DNA of 10,088 nt from an uncultured Ruminococcus sp. Lineage in GTDB: Bacteria; Bacillota; Clostridia; Oscillospirales; Ruminococcaceae. Made by a program: the position numbers and the translations under genes. Positions 1 to 6,320 of this stretch are shown here, one piece after another. The stretch is from contig NZ_CAMHRZ010000112.1 of the NCBI RefSeq assembly GCF_946187255.1, positions 1 to 10,088 of the forward strand, given 5' to 3'. Position 1 is the stretch's first letter, and the number at the start of each line of letters is the position of its first letter. The notes beneath the pieces were generated by a model. That model was not told the DNA's origin. It did not search any database and saw only the letters and a list, made by a program, of their open reading frames with translations.

Positions 1-711
1 GTCATGGGACGTTTCGGGGATCATCTTAAACTGAAAATGTCGAGCCCCGATCACGAAAAGGAGATCATCGTGGCACTGGCAAGCGAGATAAAATCCTCAT
101 ATCTGGCACTTACAGGCGAATATTGCAGGCTGAAAAACATCACCGTTCAGCAGACGGGCGAAAACGTAAATGCAGAGGATATCCCGAGAATTGCCGATGA
201 GCTGAGCTATATAGACCGCATGGAATCGGATATACCCAATATACAGATCAACCGCACAAGGTCGGCGCACACAGCAGGCATCGAGTTAAAGGACAAGCTG
301 AAACTCATGTTCCACACCATGAGCCTGCCGGGAGCGGAGCTGGTCTGGAACTGCCCCTACATCATAATATTCACATCGGAAGACGGCACAGTAAACGGCA
401 ATGGTTATCGGGAGTTCGGATTTGTCAAGCTGTACGGAGAAAACGAGTGCGATGATACCTACGCCAAAAACGTGCTTACCATGAAGAAAAAGACGGATTT
501 TCCGGGCTGGGAGGTCTGGAAAGACAGAAACAGCAAGGGATTTGAGTGCGAGGTCATACTGGAAAGAAAAGGCGGACATATCCTGCTGAAGACCGAGAAT
601 ATCGGCATAGAGGTGGAGAATATGACAGATATCACCGAAGTGCCCGACAAGATATATGTTGCACTGACGGGCGATCAGGTCGCGATCACGGATATAAGGA
701 TCAAGCGATAA
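1..711 (+). CDS. Unrecognised protein, probably the C-terminal part of a longer gene
   Basis: The frame is already open at the window edge (GTC precedes the first ATG at position 4) and no ribosome site can be seen, so this is either a gene starting at 4 (235 aa) or, more likely, the tail of a longer one. I do not recognise the family. The first ~75 residues are charged and probably helical (around KEIIVALASEIKSSYLAL). From about residue 85 it looks beta-rich, with alternating hydrophobic stretches such as LVWNCPYIIIFTSEDGT, FGFVKLYGE, ECEVILERKGGHILLKTENI and IYVALTGDQVAITDIRIKR. That pattern suggests a beta-sandwich C-terminal domain. No signal peptide, membrane segment or catalytic motif is visible. 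The gene ends at TAA 709-711 and is followed by the hairpin at 793-824. Coding character seems to continue in frame for about 25 codons after the stop (see findings). That it is coding is fairly sure; its role is unknown. Confidence 0.75.
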   Translation, partial: VMGRFGDHLKLKMSSPDHEKEIIVALASEIKSSYLALTGEYCRLKNITVQQTGENVNAEDIPRIADELSYIDRMESDIPNIQINRTRSAHTAGIELKDKLKLMFHTMSLPGAELVWNCPYIIIFTSEDGTVNGNGYREFGFVKLYGENECDDTYAKNVLTMKKKTDFPGWEVWKDRNSKGFECEVILERKGGHILLKTENIGIEVENMTDITEVPDKIYVALTGDQVAITDIRIKR

Positions 712-792
712 TGCCATGTTGAAAGTATCCCTGATCTGCCCTTGCTTGATGACCTTGATATAGGCGGCAGTGAGATACACTTTCAAAACAGC

Positions 793-824
793 AAAACACC
801 GACATTTCGCGATGCCGGTGTTTT
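793..824. terminator. Bidirectional intrinsic terminator between two convergent genes
   Basis: The arms AAAACACCG-A-CAT (793-805) and ATG-C-CGGTGTTTT (812-824) pair over 13 positions with a single A-C mismatch (802/815) around a 6-nt loop. On the plus strand the stem runs into TTTTTT at 821-826 and then ATTTT, a good terminator for the gene ending at 711. On the minus strand the exit is TTTT then GCTGTTTT, a weaker tract, for the thioesterase operon whose last stop is at 841-843. It is the only candidate terminator for either unit here. Confidence 0.85.
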
Positions 825-840
825 TTATTTTACTGTTATA

Positions 841-1329
841 TCAATAGCCCTCAGCCTTGCGCTGTTTTCTTATTGAGATGCGCTTTTGTGCGCCCTCCCA
901 TTCAGCCTTTTCGGTGATGCTTTCGGGCTTGATGCCGTACTCTATGGGCTTTGGGCGGCCGTCTTCATCCACATGGACACAGGTGAGGTATGCGTGGTTT
1001 ATCGCCCTGCGCAGACCTGTCTCTTTTTCCTCAACGTAGGTATCCACCCTGACCTCCATCGAAGTCCTGCCCACATAAGTCACCTTTGCGATAAGCACGA
1101 CGATGTCATTAATGAATGCACCATGCTTGAATTTAAGGCTGTCCACCATGAGAGTAACTGCATTTCCGCCGCAGTGACGCATTGCAGCCACACCTGCGGC
1201 TTCGTCTATCCATTCCATCAGTCTGCCGCCGAAAAGACGGTTCTGACCGTTGATGTCGCGGTATTGTATCAGCTTTGTTATCTCGGTGACAGAATCCGCG
1301 ATGCGCTTGTCACCCTTTGGATATGACAT
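841..1329 (-). CDS. Acyl-CoA thioesterase, hotdog fold (YciA/BACH type)
   Basis: Predicted cytosolic enzyme that hydrolyses acyl-CoA to free acid and CoA. The 162-aa length is normal for a single-domain hotdog thioesterase of the acyl-CoA hydrolase family. The family signature is clear near the N terminus: N30, LFGG 32-35, then MEWIDEAAG with D42 as the expected catalytic acid. The central helix AAGVAAMRH is followed by VDSLKFKHG and VTYVGRTSMEVRV, the usual strands of the sheet. The C terminus is basic (ISIRKQRKAEGY). The start ATG has a strong ribosome site, AGGAGG at 1338-1343, 8 nt upstream. The stop of the upstream nucleotidyltransferase (1347-1349) lies only 17 bp away, and the ribosome site sits in that gap, so this is the last gene of the debranching-enzyme operon. 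The acyl chain preferred cannot be read from the sequence. Confidence 0.92.
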   Translation of the reverse strand: MSYPKGDKRIADSVTEITKLIQYRDINGQNRLFGGRLMEWIDEAAGVAAMRHCGGNAVTLMVDSLKFKHGAFINDIVVLIAKVTYVGRTSMEVRVDTYVEEKETGLRRAINHAYLTCVHVDEDGRPKPIEYGIKPESITEKAEWEGAQKRISIRKQRKAEGY

Positions 1330-1346
1330 TTCTGCTTCCTCCTTTA

Positions 1347-2525
1347 TTACATACAGCTGTTGAGATATCTCAGGTGTATCTCGCTCAGCAGCCCGCTCAC
1401 CTTTTCGATATCGGGACGTTCGGGCAGTTTGCTGTTCTCATAAGCTTTCAGCATCCTTATATCGAGATCGTTGACCATATCAAAAAATCCCGAACTGAGG
1501 CTGTTCTGCTTTTTGTTGAAATATTCACCCGTCTTGATACTCATCAGCAGGTCGTGTTCCTTTTCGCGGTAGGTCACTATCTCCCCGCGCACCAGGATAT
1601 CCTCCGCCATGAGATAAAGCCGCACCAGGTGCATGGCGTGTTTGTTGAGATGGTAAACATCCTTTTTGTGGTTACGGTGTCCCAGATGCTTGTTGAATTC
1701 CTTGATGGATGCAGTGATCTCGTTTGCCACCACATTGAACTCATTCACGGGTATCATATCAATATCCAGCTTAAAGCAAAGCTGAACTTCATCATCGCTG
1801 ATGGGCTTGCCGTTGACTGTGACCTCCGTGACCTCATCATTAAACAGCACCCCCACATCGTAGGCATCAACAGGTATGCCGTTGACGGTGATCTTTTCGC
1901 CGTTCCTGTCGGTGATGAACATTTTCAGCGCTTCCCTGCTGTAATGAGGACAGGTCTCCTCCAGGTGACGCTGTATGCGCTCAATGGTGTCCGCAAGGCT
2001 TATACACTTGAATACATTCGAGCCGTTATCCTTGCCGATAGCGTTTTTCAGCCGCTGAAACTGACCTCTCGCATAGCCCGCAAAGGAACCGTAAGCCAGC
2101 TTGCTGAGAAATATCTCCCTGTTATCCAGCAGCATCTGACCGTACTCGTTCACCATAGCATAGTGTTCGGGCTTACAGCCGAGTATCTCTATAGTATTGG
2201 GGTTGCATTTGTACAGCAGCCCGAATATCTTGCCCAGCACATAAAGGGTGGTATCCGTAGTTCGGTCGATGTACTGTTCAAAACCGTTGCTGCCGAATAT
2301 CAGATGTTCATCGCCGGCAGTATTCTCCCGACTGATGAAGCCTGCGCCCAGCAGGTCGGCGGGGTCGGGCATAATGATACCTCTTATATCCGTATCCGAT
2401 TCGGGGGTATTCAGCCCGTAGGCTATACTTCCGCCGAAGGTCAGCAGTGCCACCCTTTCACCGAGATGGGGGTCGTTGCGCAGAAAATCGTATTCCTCAG
2501 CGGAAATTATCTTTCTTATATCCAT
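1347..2525 (-). CDS. RlaP-like nucleotidyltransferase, DNA polymerase beta superfamily (COG3541 type)
   Basis: Predicted cytosolic nucleotidyltransferase of 392 aa. The superfamily core is plain: FGGSIAYGL at 30-38 is the nucleotide-binding GS motif, and SDTDIRG at 43-49 supplies the metal-binding acidic pair D44 and D46. A helical C-terminal domain carries KHAMHLVRL (295-303), typical of this family. The family is named for its association with RNA ligase in RNA-repair gene sets; no ligase is present in this window, so its substrate here is unknown. Residues about 203-262 look like an insertion between the catalytic core and the helical part, with two similar strands (ITVNGIPVDA at 212 and VTVNGKPISD at 235). 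Start: ATG 2523-2525 with AGGTG 5 nt upstream. It lies 21 bp after the debranching enzyme stop and 17 bp before the thioesterase, so it is the middle gene of an operon. Confidence 0.85.
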   Translation of the reverse strand: MDIRKIISAEEYDFLRNDPHLGERVALLTFGGSIAYGLNTPESDTDIRGIIMPDPADLLGAGFISRENTAGDEHLIFGSNGFEQYIDRTTDTTLYVLGKIFGLLYKCNPNTIEILGCKPEHYAMVNEYGQMLLDNREIFLSKLAYGSFAGYARGQFQRLKNAIGKDNGSNVFKCISLADTIERIQRHLEETCPHYSREALKMFITDRNGEKITVNGIPVDAYDVGVLFNDEVTEVTVNGKPISDDEVQLCFKLDIDMIPVNEFNVVANEITASIKEFNKHLGHRNHKKDVYHLNKHAMHLVRLYLMAEDILVRGEIVTYREKEHDLLMSIKTGEYFNKKQNSLSSGFFDMVNDLDIRMLKAYENSKLPERPDIEKVSGLLSEIHLRYLNSCM

Positions 2526-2531
2526 ATCATC

Positions 2532-2557
2532 ACCTGTATAATACAGTTACCTGTATA
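2532..2557 (-). repeat. Short tandem repeat and 13-bp palindrome at the gene junction
   Basis: ACCTGTATA occurs at 2532-2540 and again at 2549-2557, 17 bp apart. The copy at 2549 is the end of the debranching-enzyme gene; the other supplies the ribosome site of the nucleotidyltransferase. Between them, 2534-2546 reads CTGTATAATACAG, an exact inverted repeat around a central A. The junction may have arisen by a short duplication. Confidence 0.55.
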
Positions 2558-4643
2558 GCCCCAGTTTCTTTATGGCGGATGCGACGATAACGCTTCTGGG
2601 CTTTAAACGGTAGGTGTTGTCACAGCGGTATATCAGCGCATTGAAATCCATGCCTTTCTTGTAGGGGGCGAAAGTATAAAAATCTATGTTCCAGTCATAG
2701 CCCTCGGGCAGTGCGGGCAGTTCAACGGGACATTCCTCCCAGTAGGCATTTATGCCCAGAAATACCGCATCGTCATTGCCCTTTTTATCCTTTCCCGCAA
2801 ACATCACGCCGATGACATGGTCATGGTCGCTGACCTTATCGTTCCACGCACGGGTATTATGCAGGCTTATATCGGGGAAACCGAAGGCACGCTGTTCGGT
2901 GCTGTGCCTTATGACCTCATGCTTCATCCTGAAAGCTATCATATCTCTTACAAAATCGTGTATCTCACGGTATTTTTTCAGCCTTGACCAGTCGAGCCAT
3001 GATACTTCATTATCCTGGCAGTATGCGTTGTTATTGCCGAACTGGGTGTTGCAGAATTCATCGCCCGCATAGAACATAACAGCTCCCCTGCTGAAAAACA
3101 GCGTGGCAAAGGCGTTCTTTATCATCCTCATCCTGAGCCCTATTATCTCGCGGTTCTCTGTCTCGCCCTCAAAGCCGCAGTTCCAGCTGGTATTGCTGTT
3201 ATCGCCGTCGGTATTGTTCCAGCCGTTTGCTTCGTTGTGCTTGACATTATAGCTGTACAGATCGTACATGGTGAAACCGTCGTGGCAGGTGAGGAAATTC
3301 ACCGATGCATTATGACATCGCTCAGGGGGATAGATATCCGCAGAACCTGTTATCCTCTGTATGGCAGCCCATGCCATACCGTTATCGCCTTTAAGGAAGC
3401 AGCGCAGATCATCACGAAAACGGCCGTTCCATTCAGCCCATCTGTTCCATGAGGGGAAGCTGCCCACCTGATAAAGTCCGCCTGCATCCCACGCCTCAGC
3501 TATCAGCTTGCAGCCGCTGAGTATCGGGTCATAAGCGATAGTTTTAAGCAGCGGCGGGTTCTCCATAGGTGTGCCGTCCTCACTTCTGCCTAGTATAGAA
3601 GCAAGATCGAAGCGGAAACCGTCCACGCGGTACTCTATGACCCAGTAGCGCAGGCAGTCGATGATGAACTGCTGCACGATGGGATGGTTGCAGTTCATGG
3701 TATTGCCGCAGCCGCTGAAATTTACATACTTTCCGTCGGGAGTTAGCATATAGTATACGCTGTTGTCAAGCCCCTTGAAGGAGAATACGGTACCGTCCTC
3801 ATTGCCCTCAGAGGTATGGTTGAACACAACGTCCAGGAACACCAGTATACCGTTCTCGTTGCAGGTACGGATAAGTTTTTTCAGCTCGTCGCCCTCGTGG
3901 TTATACTCATTAGTTGATGCATAGCTGGTGTTGGGGGCAAAAAAGCAGGTGGTATTGTACCCCCAGTAGTTCATCAGCAGATTACCTTCATGGTGGCGCT
4001 CCTCGTAAAGCTCGTCAAATTCAAATACAGGCATCAGCTCGATGGCGTTTACACCCAGTTTTTTAAGATAAGGTATCTTCTCGATGACACCGTCAAAGGT
4101 GCCGGGGTGCTGTACGCCCGAGGTCAGGCTGTTGGTGAACCCCCTGACATGGAGCTCGTATATCACCAGATCACTGAAGGGGATATTTCTCATGACAAAA
4201 GTGCCCCAGTCAAATTCATCGGTGGTTATCCTTCCGTGATAGCTGCCGTCGCCGGGATTTTTCTTGCCCCATACACTTTGTCCCGTTACTGCCCTTGCGT
4301 AAGGGTCGAGTATATTGGTCTGGTTGTCGAACAGATGACCTTTGCTGGGTGCATACTCACCCGTGAAGCGATAGCAGTACTCTATCTCGTAGATATCGAG
4401 ACCGTATATCATTATGGACCAGGTATCACCGATACGGTAGCTGTCGGGTATCGGTATTATGGCAAAAGGCTCCCTTTTACCGCGGTTGAAAAGCACCACC
4501 GAACACCCTGTGGCATTTGAAGAATGGATAGTAAAATTTACAGCACGAAGCATAGCCGAAGCGCCGTTTAGCGTATATATACCCGGACGGCATTCAAATC
4601 CGGCTATAATGTCCGTAGCTTTATAGGTTGACGAATTCTTCAT
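2547..4643 (-). CDS. glgX: Glycogen debranching enzyme, GlgX/isoamylase type (GH13 with N-terminal CBM48-like domain)
   Basis: Predicted to hydrolyse alpha-1,6 branch linkages in glycogen or related alpha-glucans, releasing linear oligosaccharides. Numbering from the ATG at 4643 (698 aa): a CBM48-like beta domain at about 10-105 (NFTIHSSNATGCSVVLFN), a linker, then the GH13 barrel. All four GH13 conserved regions are present: DVVFNHT (271-277), GFRFDLAS with nucleophile D346, EAWD with acid/base E383, and FLTCHDG with D455. A beta-sandwich C domain ends the protein. No signal peptide is visible, so it is probably cytosolic and a glycogen enzyme; a pullulanase-like specificity is the alternative. 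Start choice: the frame opens at GTG 4650-4652, but AAAGG at 4655-4659 would be only 2 nt away, whereas ATG 4641-4643 is 11 nt away, so I prefer the ATG. It is the first gene of a three-gene operon behind promoter 4679-4707. Confidence 0.92.
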   Translation of the reverse strand: MKNSSTYKATDIIAGFECRPGIYTLNGASAMLRAVNFTIHSSNATGCSVVLFNRGKREPFAIIPIPDSYRIGDTWSIMIYGLDIYEIEYCYRFTGEYAPSKGHLFDNQTNILDPYARAVTGQSVWGKKNPGDGSYHGRITTDEFDWGTFVMRNIPFSDLVIYELHVRGFTNSLTSGVQHPGTFDGVIEKIPYLKKLGVNAIELMPVFEFDELYEERHHEGNLLMNYWGYNTTCFFAPNTSYASTNEYNHEGDELKKLIRTCNENGILVFLDVVFNHTSEGNEDGTVFSFKGLDNSVYYMLTPDGKYVNFSGCGNTMNCNHPIVQQFIIDCLRYWVIEYRVDGFRFDLASILGRSEDGTPMENPPLLKTIAYDPILSGCKLIAEAWDAGGLYQVGSFPSWNRWAEWNGRFRDDLRCFLKGDNGMAWAAIQRITGSADIYPPERCHNASVNFLTCHDGFTMYDLYSYNVKHNEANGWNNTDGDNSNTSWNCGFEGETENREIIGLRMRMIKNAFATLFFSRGAVMFYAGDEFCNTQFGNNNAYCQDNEVSWLDWSRLKKYREIHDFVRDMIAFRMKHEVIRHSTEQRAFGFPDISLHNTRAWNDKVSDHDHVIGVMFAGKDKKGNDDAVFLGINAYWEECPVELPALPEGYDWNIDFYTFAPYKKGMDFNALIYRCDNTYRLKPRSVIVASAIKKLGLYR

Positions 4644-4678
4644 GATTATCACAGCCTTTAAAATAATATATATGATTA

Positions 4679-4707
4679 ATTATAAACTATTCGTGATACT
4701 ATTTCAA
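4679..4707 (-). promoter_or_regulatory. Sigma-A promoter of the debranching-enzyme operon
   Basis: On the minus strand TTGAAA (4702-4707) is followed by a 17-bp spacer and a perfect TATAAT (4679-4684). Transcription should begin near 4672, giving a leader of about 30 nt to the ATG at 4643. The promoter lies just past the terminator of the upstream unit, so the operon has its own initiation. Confidence 0.82.
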
Positions 4708-4720
4708 TTGAGTTTTTGTA

Positions 4721-4756
4721 TAAAAAATGACCGCTCGTTTTGTCAAAGCGGTCATT
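4721..4756 (-). terminator. Intrinsic terminator of the pentapeptide/PARG operon
   Basis: The 10-bp perfect arms AATGACCGCT (4726-4735) and AGCGGTCATT (4747-4756) enclose an 11-nt loop. Read on the minus strand the stem runs into TTTTTT and then ATAC, just 9 bp after the PARG stop at 4765-4767. The plus-strand exit lacks a T-tract, so it works for the minus strand only. Confidence 0.9.
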
Positions 4757-4764
4757 AAATAAAC

Positions 4765-5574
4765 TTATTTACCGAAAACGCGGGAGAACACCTCATAATT
4801 GGTGGGATTTTTGGGCGTGCAGTAAACCGCGAACTCTATGATCTTGAAATATCTGGAATACTTATCGCAAAGCTGCTTCATGACTTTTGCCACAACTTCG
4901 GGAGGATTTCTGAATGCGCCGCATCCGAAAGCCCCGAGAATAAGCACTTCCGCGCCCTCATTCGCCGCAGTGATGAACACTCTTTCAAGACGCTTTAACT
5001 GTATCTTCTCCAGTTCGCTGTCGCCTACCTTAGTATAAGCGCTGAGATTAGGGGACGCGCAGGTGATAACATCCACCTTGAACCACTCTTCGGCGGGTCT
5101 TGATGCGGGGGCGGCAGTATCAGTCTTGATGCAGTAAACATCGGGGGTAAAGATAAGATCGTCATTGTAAAGCGTAAAGCTGAACATCGTCCTGTGGGGC
5201 AGATAGAAGTTATCCATCACCTTGTCGCAGGCGAGACAGGGATACAGCGTGGTTATGCGGCAAATACACTCCTCCTGCGCCCTAGCCCCGTTTACGACTC
5301 CCCCGCCGGGATTTTTTGACGAAGCAAAATTCAGCACACAGACTTTGCTGTACTTGTACTGTTCGGCTGCTTCGATAGTCCTTTTCATCGAGACCGTGAT
5401 CTCGGCGGAAGCGCTGTAGGGCTGGCGGGTCAGTTCAAGGGGAGCGCTGTCATGCAGGATATACTGCCTTTCTATCGAATCGAGCACAGCGTTTTTCAGC
5501 AGAACGGTATTCCTGCACTGTTCCATAGTATCCGTGAATATCTCAACAAGCACTTCTTTGTCGTTGTTTCTCAT
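4765..5574 (-). CDS. Bacterial-type poly(ADP-ribose) glycohydrolase, macrodomain fold (TIGR02452/DUF2263 family)
   Basis: Predicted cytosolic enzyme that removes ADP-ribose from modified targets. The PARG signature is intact: GGG at 90-92, seven residues (VVNGARA), then QEE at 100-102, where the glutamates are the expected catalytic pair. It sits inside LNFASSKNPGGG, the usual macrodomain loop. The second ADP-ribose-binding loop is GAFGCGAFRNPP (214-225), and VDVITCASPNL (167-177) is another conserved family strand. The 269-aa length is normal. A CLAC motif at 113-116 is extra and may be nothing. The start ATG 5572-5574 has the ribosome site GAGGTG at 5580-5585, which overlaps the TGA of the pentapeptide gene (5584-5586), so the two are translationally coupled. 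Terminator 4726-4756 follows. The family call is firm; the in vivo substrate is unknown. Confidence 0.92.
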   Translation of the reverse strand: MRNNDKEVLVEIFTDTMEQCRNTVLLKNAVLDSIERQYILHDSAPLELTRQPYSASAEITVSMKRTIEAAEQYKYSKVCVLNFASSKNPGGGVVNGARAQEECICRITTLYPCLACDKVMDNFYLPHRTMFSFTLYNDDLIFTPDVYCIKTDTAAPASRPAEEWFKVDVITCASPNLSAYTKVGDSELEKIQLKRLERVFITAANEGAEVLILGAFGCGAFRNPPEVVAKVMKQLCDKYSRYFKIIEFAVYCTPKNPTNYEVFSRVFGK

Positions 5575-5578
5575 ATTT

Positions 5579-5586
5579 TCACCTCA
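5579..5586 (-). promoter_or_regulatory. Ribosome site overlapping the previous stop codon
   Basis: On the minus strand TGAGGTGA contains both the TGA that ends the pentapeptide gene and GAGGTG, the ribosome site of the PARG gene 5 nt before its ATG. The overlap points to translational coupling and stable co-expression of the two proteins. Confidence 0.8.
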
Positions 5587-6186
5587 TTTTACAATTAGTC
5601 CCAGCAGCCTTGCCAGGTCGGCTGCCTGTTCAAAGGAAACTGTCACGCCCCTTAATTCGGAAAGCTCGCGGGAAAGAACTATACCCGATATGTCGCATTT
5701 TGTAAAGTCGGAACCGCGTATATCCGCCTTAAAAAACTCCGCACCCGAAAAGCGCACATCTTTGAATGCAGTCTTTTTGAACACGGACTGGGACAAAAGC
5801 GCCCCCGACAAATCACAGTCGGAGAGCTCACAGCCGTCAAATCGGCTCTCGGAAAAAAGCCCATAGGTAAATGCCGACGTGCGGAATGTGGTCTGCTTGA
5901 ATACCGCTTTACCCATATCGACACCGTTCGCCTTGCAGCCCGAAAAGGTACAATCCTTGAAATAGCCCTCATTCAGTTTACAGTTGGAAAGATCGCATTT
6001 ATCAAAAGTACAGCTGTAAAAGCCGCATCTTTCAAAATCACACCCCACGAACCTGCATCCCTTGAATACAACATCTTCGAGATCTATGCCGAACATCTCC
6101 TCTGCGGGGATGACCTCATGATCGTAGACCTTGTGCTTTATATCATTATCCTCACTGCCTGCTGCAGCGATATCTTCTGTGAGCAT
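5584..6186 (-). CDS. Pentapeptide-repeat protein with a cysteine ladder and Qnr-like C-terminal cap
   Basis: A 200-aa protein whose residues ~36-172 are consecutive pentapeptide repeats, the pattern of a right-handed quadrilateral beta-helix. The central inward residue is Phe or Leu every five positions (F41, 46, 51, 56, 61, L66, 71, F76, 81 and on). Cysteine sits two residues before it at 44, 49, 54, 59, 64, 69, 79 and 84, where Ala is more usual. The first ~33 residues are acidic and carry no repeat. The C terminus (VSFEQAADLARLLGLIV, 183-199) resembles the amphipathic helix that ends Qnr and MfpA proteins and makes their dimer; those proteins mimic DNA and protect gyrase. The loops of Qnr are not evident, so gyrase binding is only a possibility. 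Start: ATG 6184-6186 with AAAGGAG 6-8 nt upstream. First gene of a two-gene operon with PARG. No signal peptide. Confidence 0.88.
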   Translation of the reverse strand: MLTEDIAAAGSEDNDIKHKVYDHEVIPAEEMFGIDLEDVVFKGCRFVGCDFERCGFYSCTFDKCDLSNCKLNEGYFKDCTFSGCKANGVDMGKAVFKQTTFRTSAFTYGLFSESRFDGCELSDCDLSGALLSQSVFKKTAFKDVRFSGAEFFKADIRGSDFTKCDISGIVLSRELSELRGVTVSFEQAADLARLLGLIVK

Positions 6187-6218
6187 AACTATCTCCTTTC
6201 GGTAACACTATAAGAATT

Positions 6219-6247
6219 ATCATACCATATATTCCCGAAAAAGTAAA
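6219..6247 (-). promoter_or_regulatory. Probable sigma-A promoter of the pentapeptide/PARG operon
   Basis: On the minus strand TTTACT (6242-6247, four of six consensus bases) is followed by a 17-bp spacer and TATGAT (6219-6224, five of six). Transcription would begin near 6212, about 25 nt before the ATG. It lies between the terminator of the SPFH gene and the pentapeptide start, the expected place. Confidence 0.65.
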
Positions 6248-6292
6248 GATGCAGTGTCTGACTTCCTCACGATGTCGGCTCGGGACATAAGA

Positions 6293-6314
6293 AAAGCCGC
6301 CCGAAGGCGGCTTT
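6293..6314 (-). terminator. Intrinsic terminator of the NfeD-SPFH operon
   Basis: A 9-bp perfect stem, AAAGCCGCC (6293-6301) with GGCGGCTTT (6306-6314). On the minus strand the loop is TTCG closed by C-G, a very stable tetraloop, and the exit reads TTTTCTTAT. It begins 6 bp after the SPFH stop codon at 6321-6323. Confidence 0.92.
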
Positions 6315-6320
6315 GTGATA

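Noticed and set aside
286..786. Minus-strand open frame overlapping the first gene
   Set aside because: It crosses the convergent gene, has no recognisable domain, and starts next to the terminator without a promoter; the plus strand has the better coding character.
1317..2558. Long plus-strand open frame (413 codons) opposite the nucleotidyltransferase
   Set aside because: It mirrors a clear minus-strand gene with intact family motifs, its product resembles no family, and it has no suitable ribosome site or promoter.
3990..4520. Plus-strand frame opposite the debranching enzyme
   Set aside because: The opposite strand encodes conserved GH13 and CBM48-like sequence throughout.
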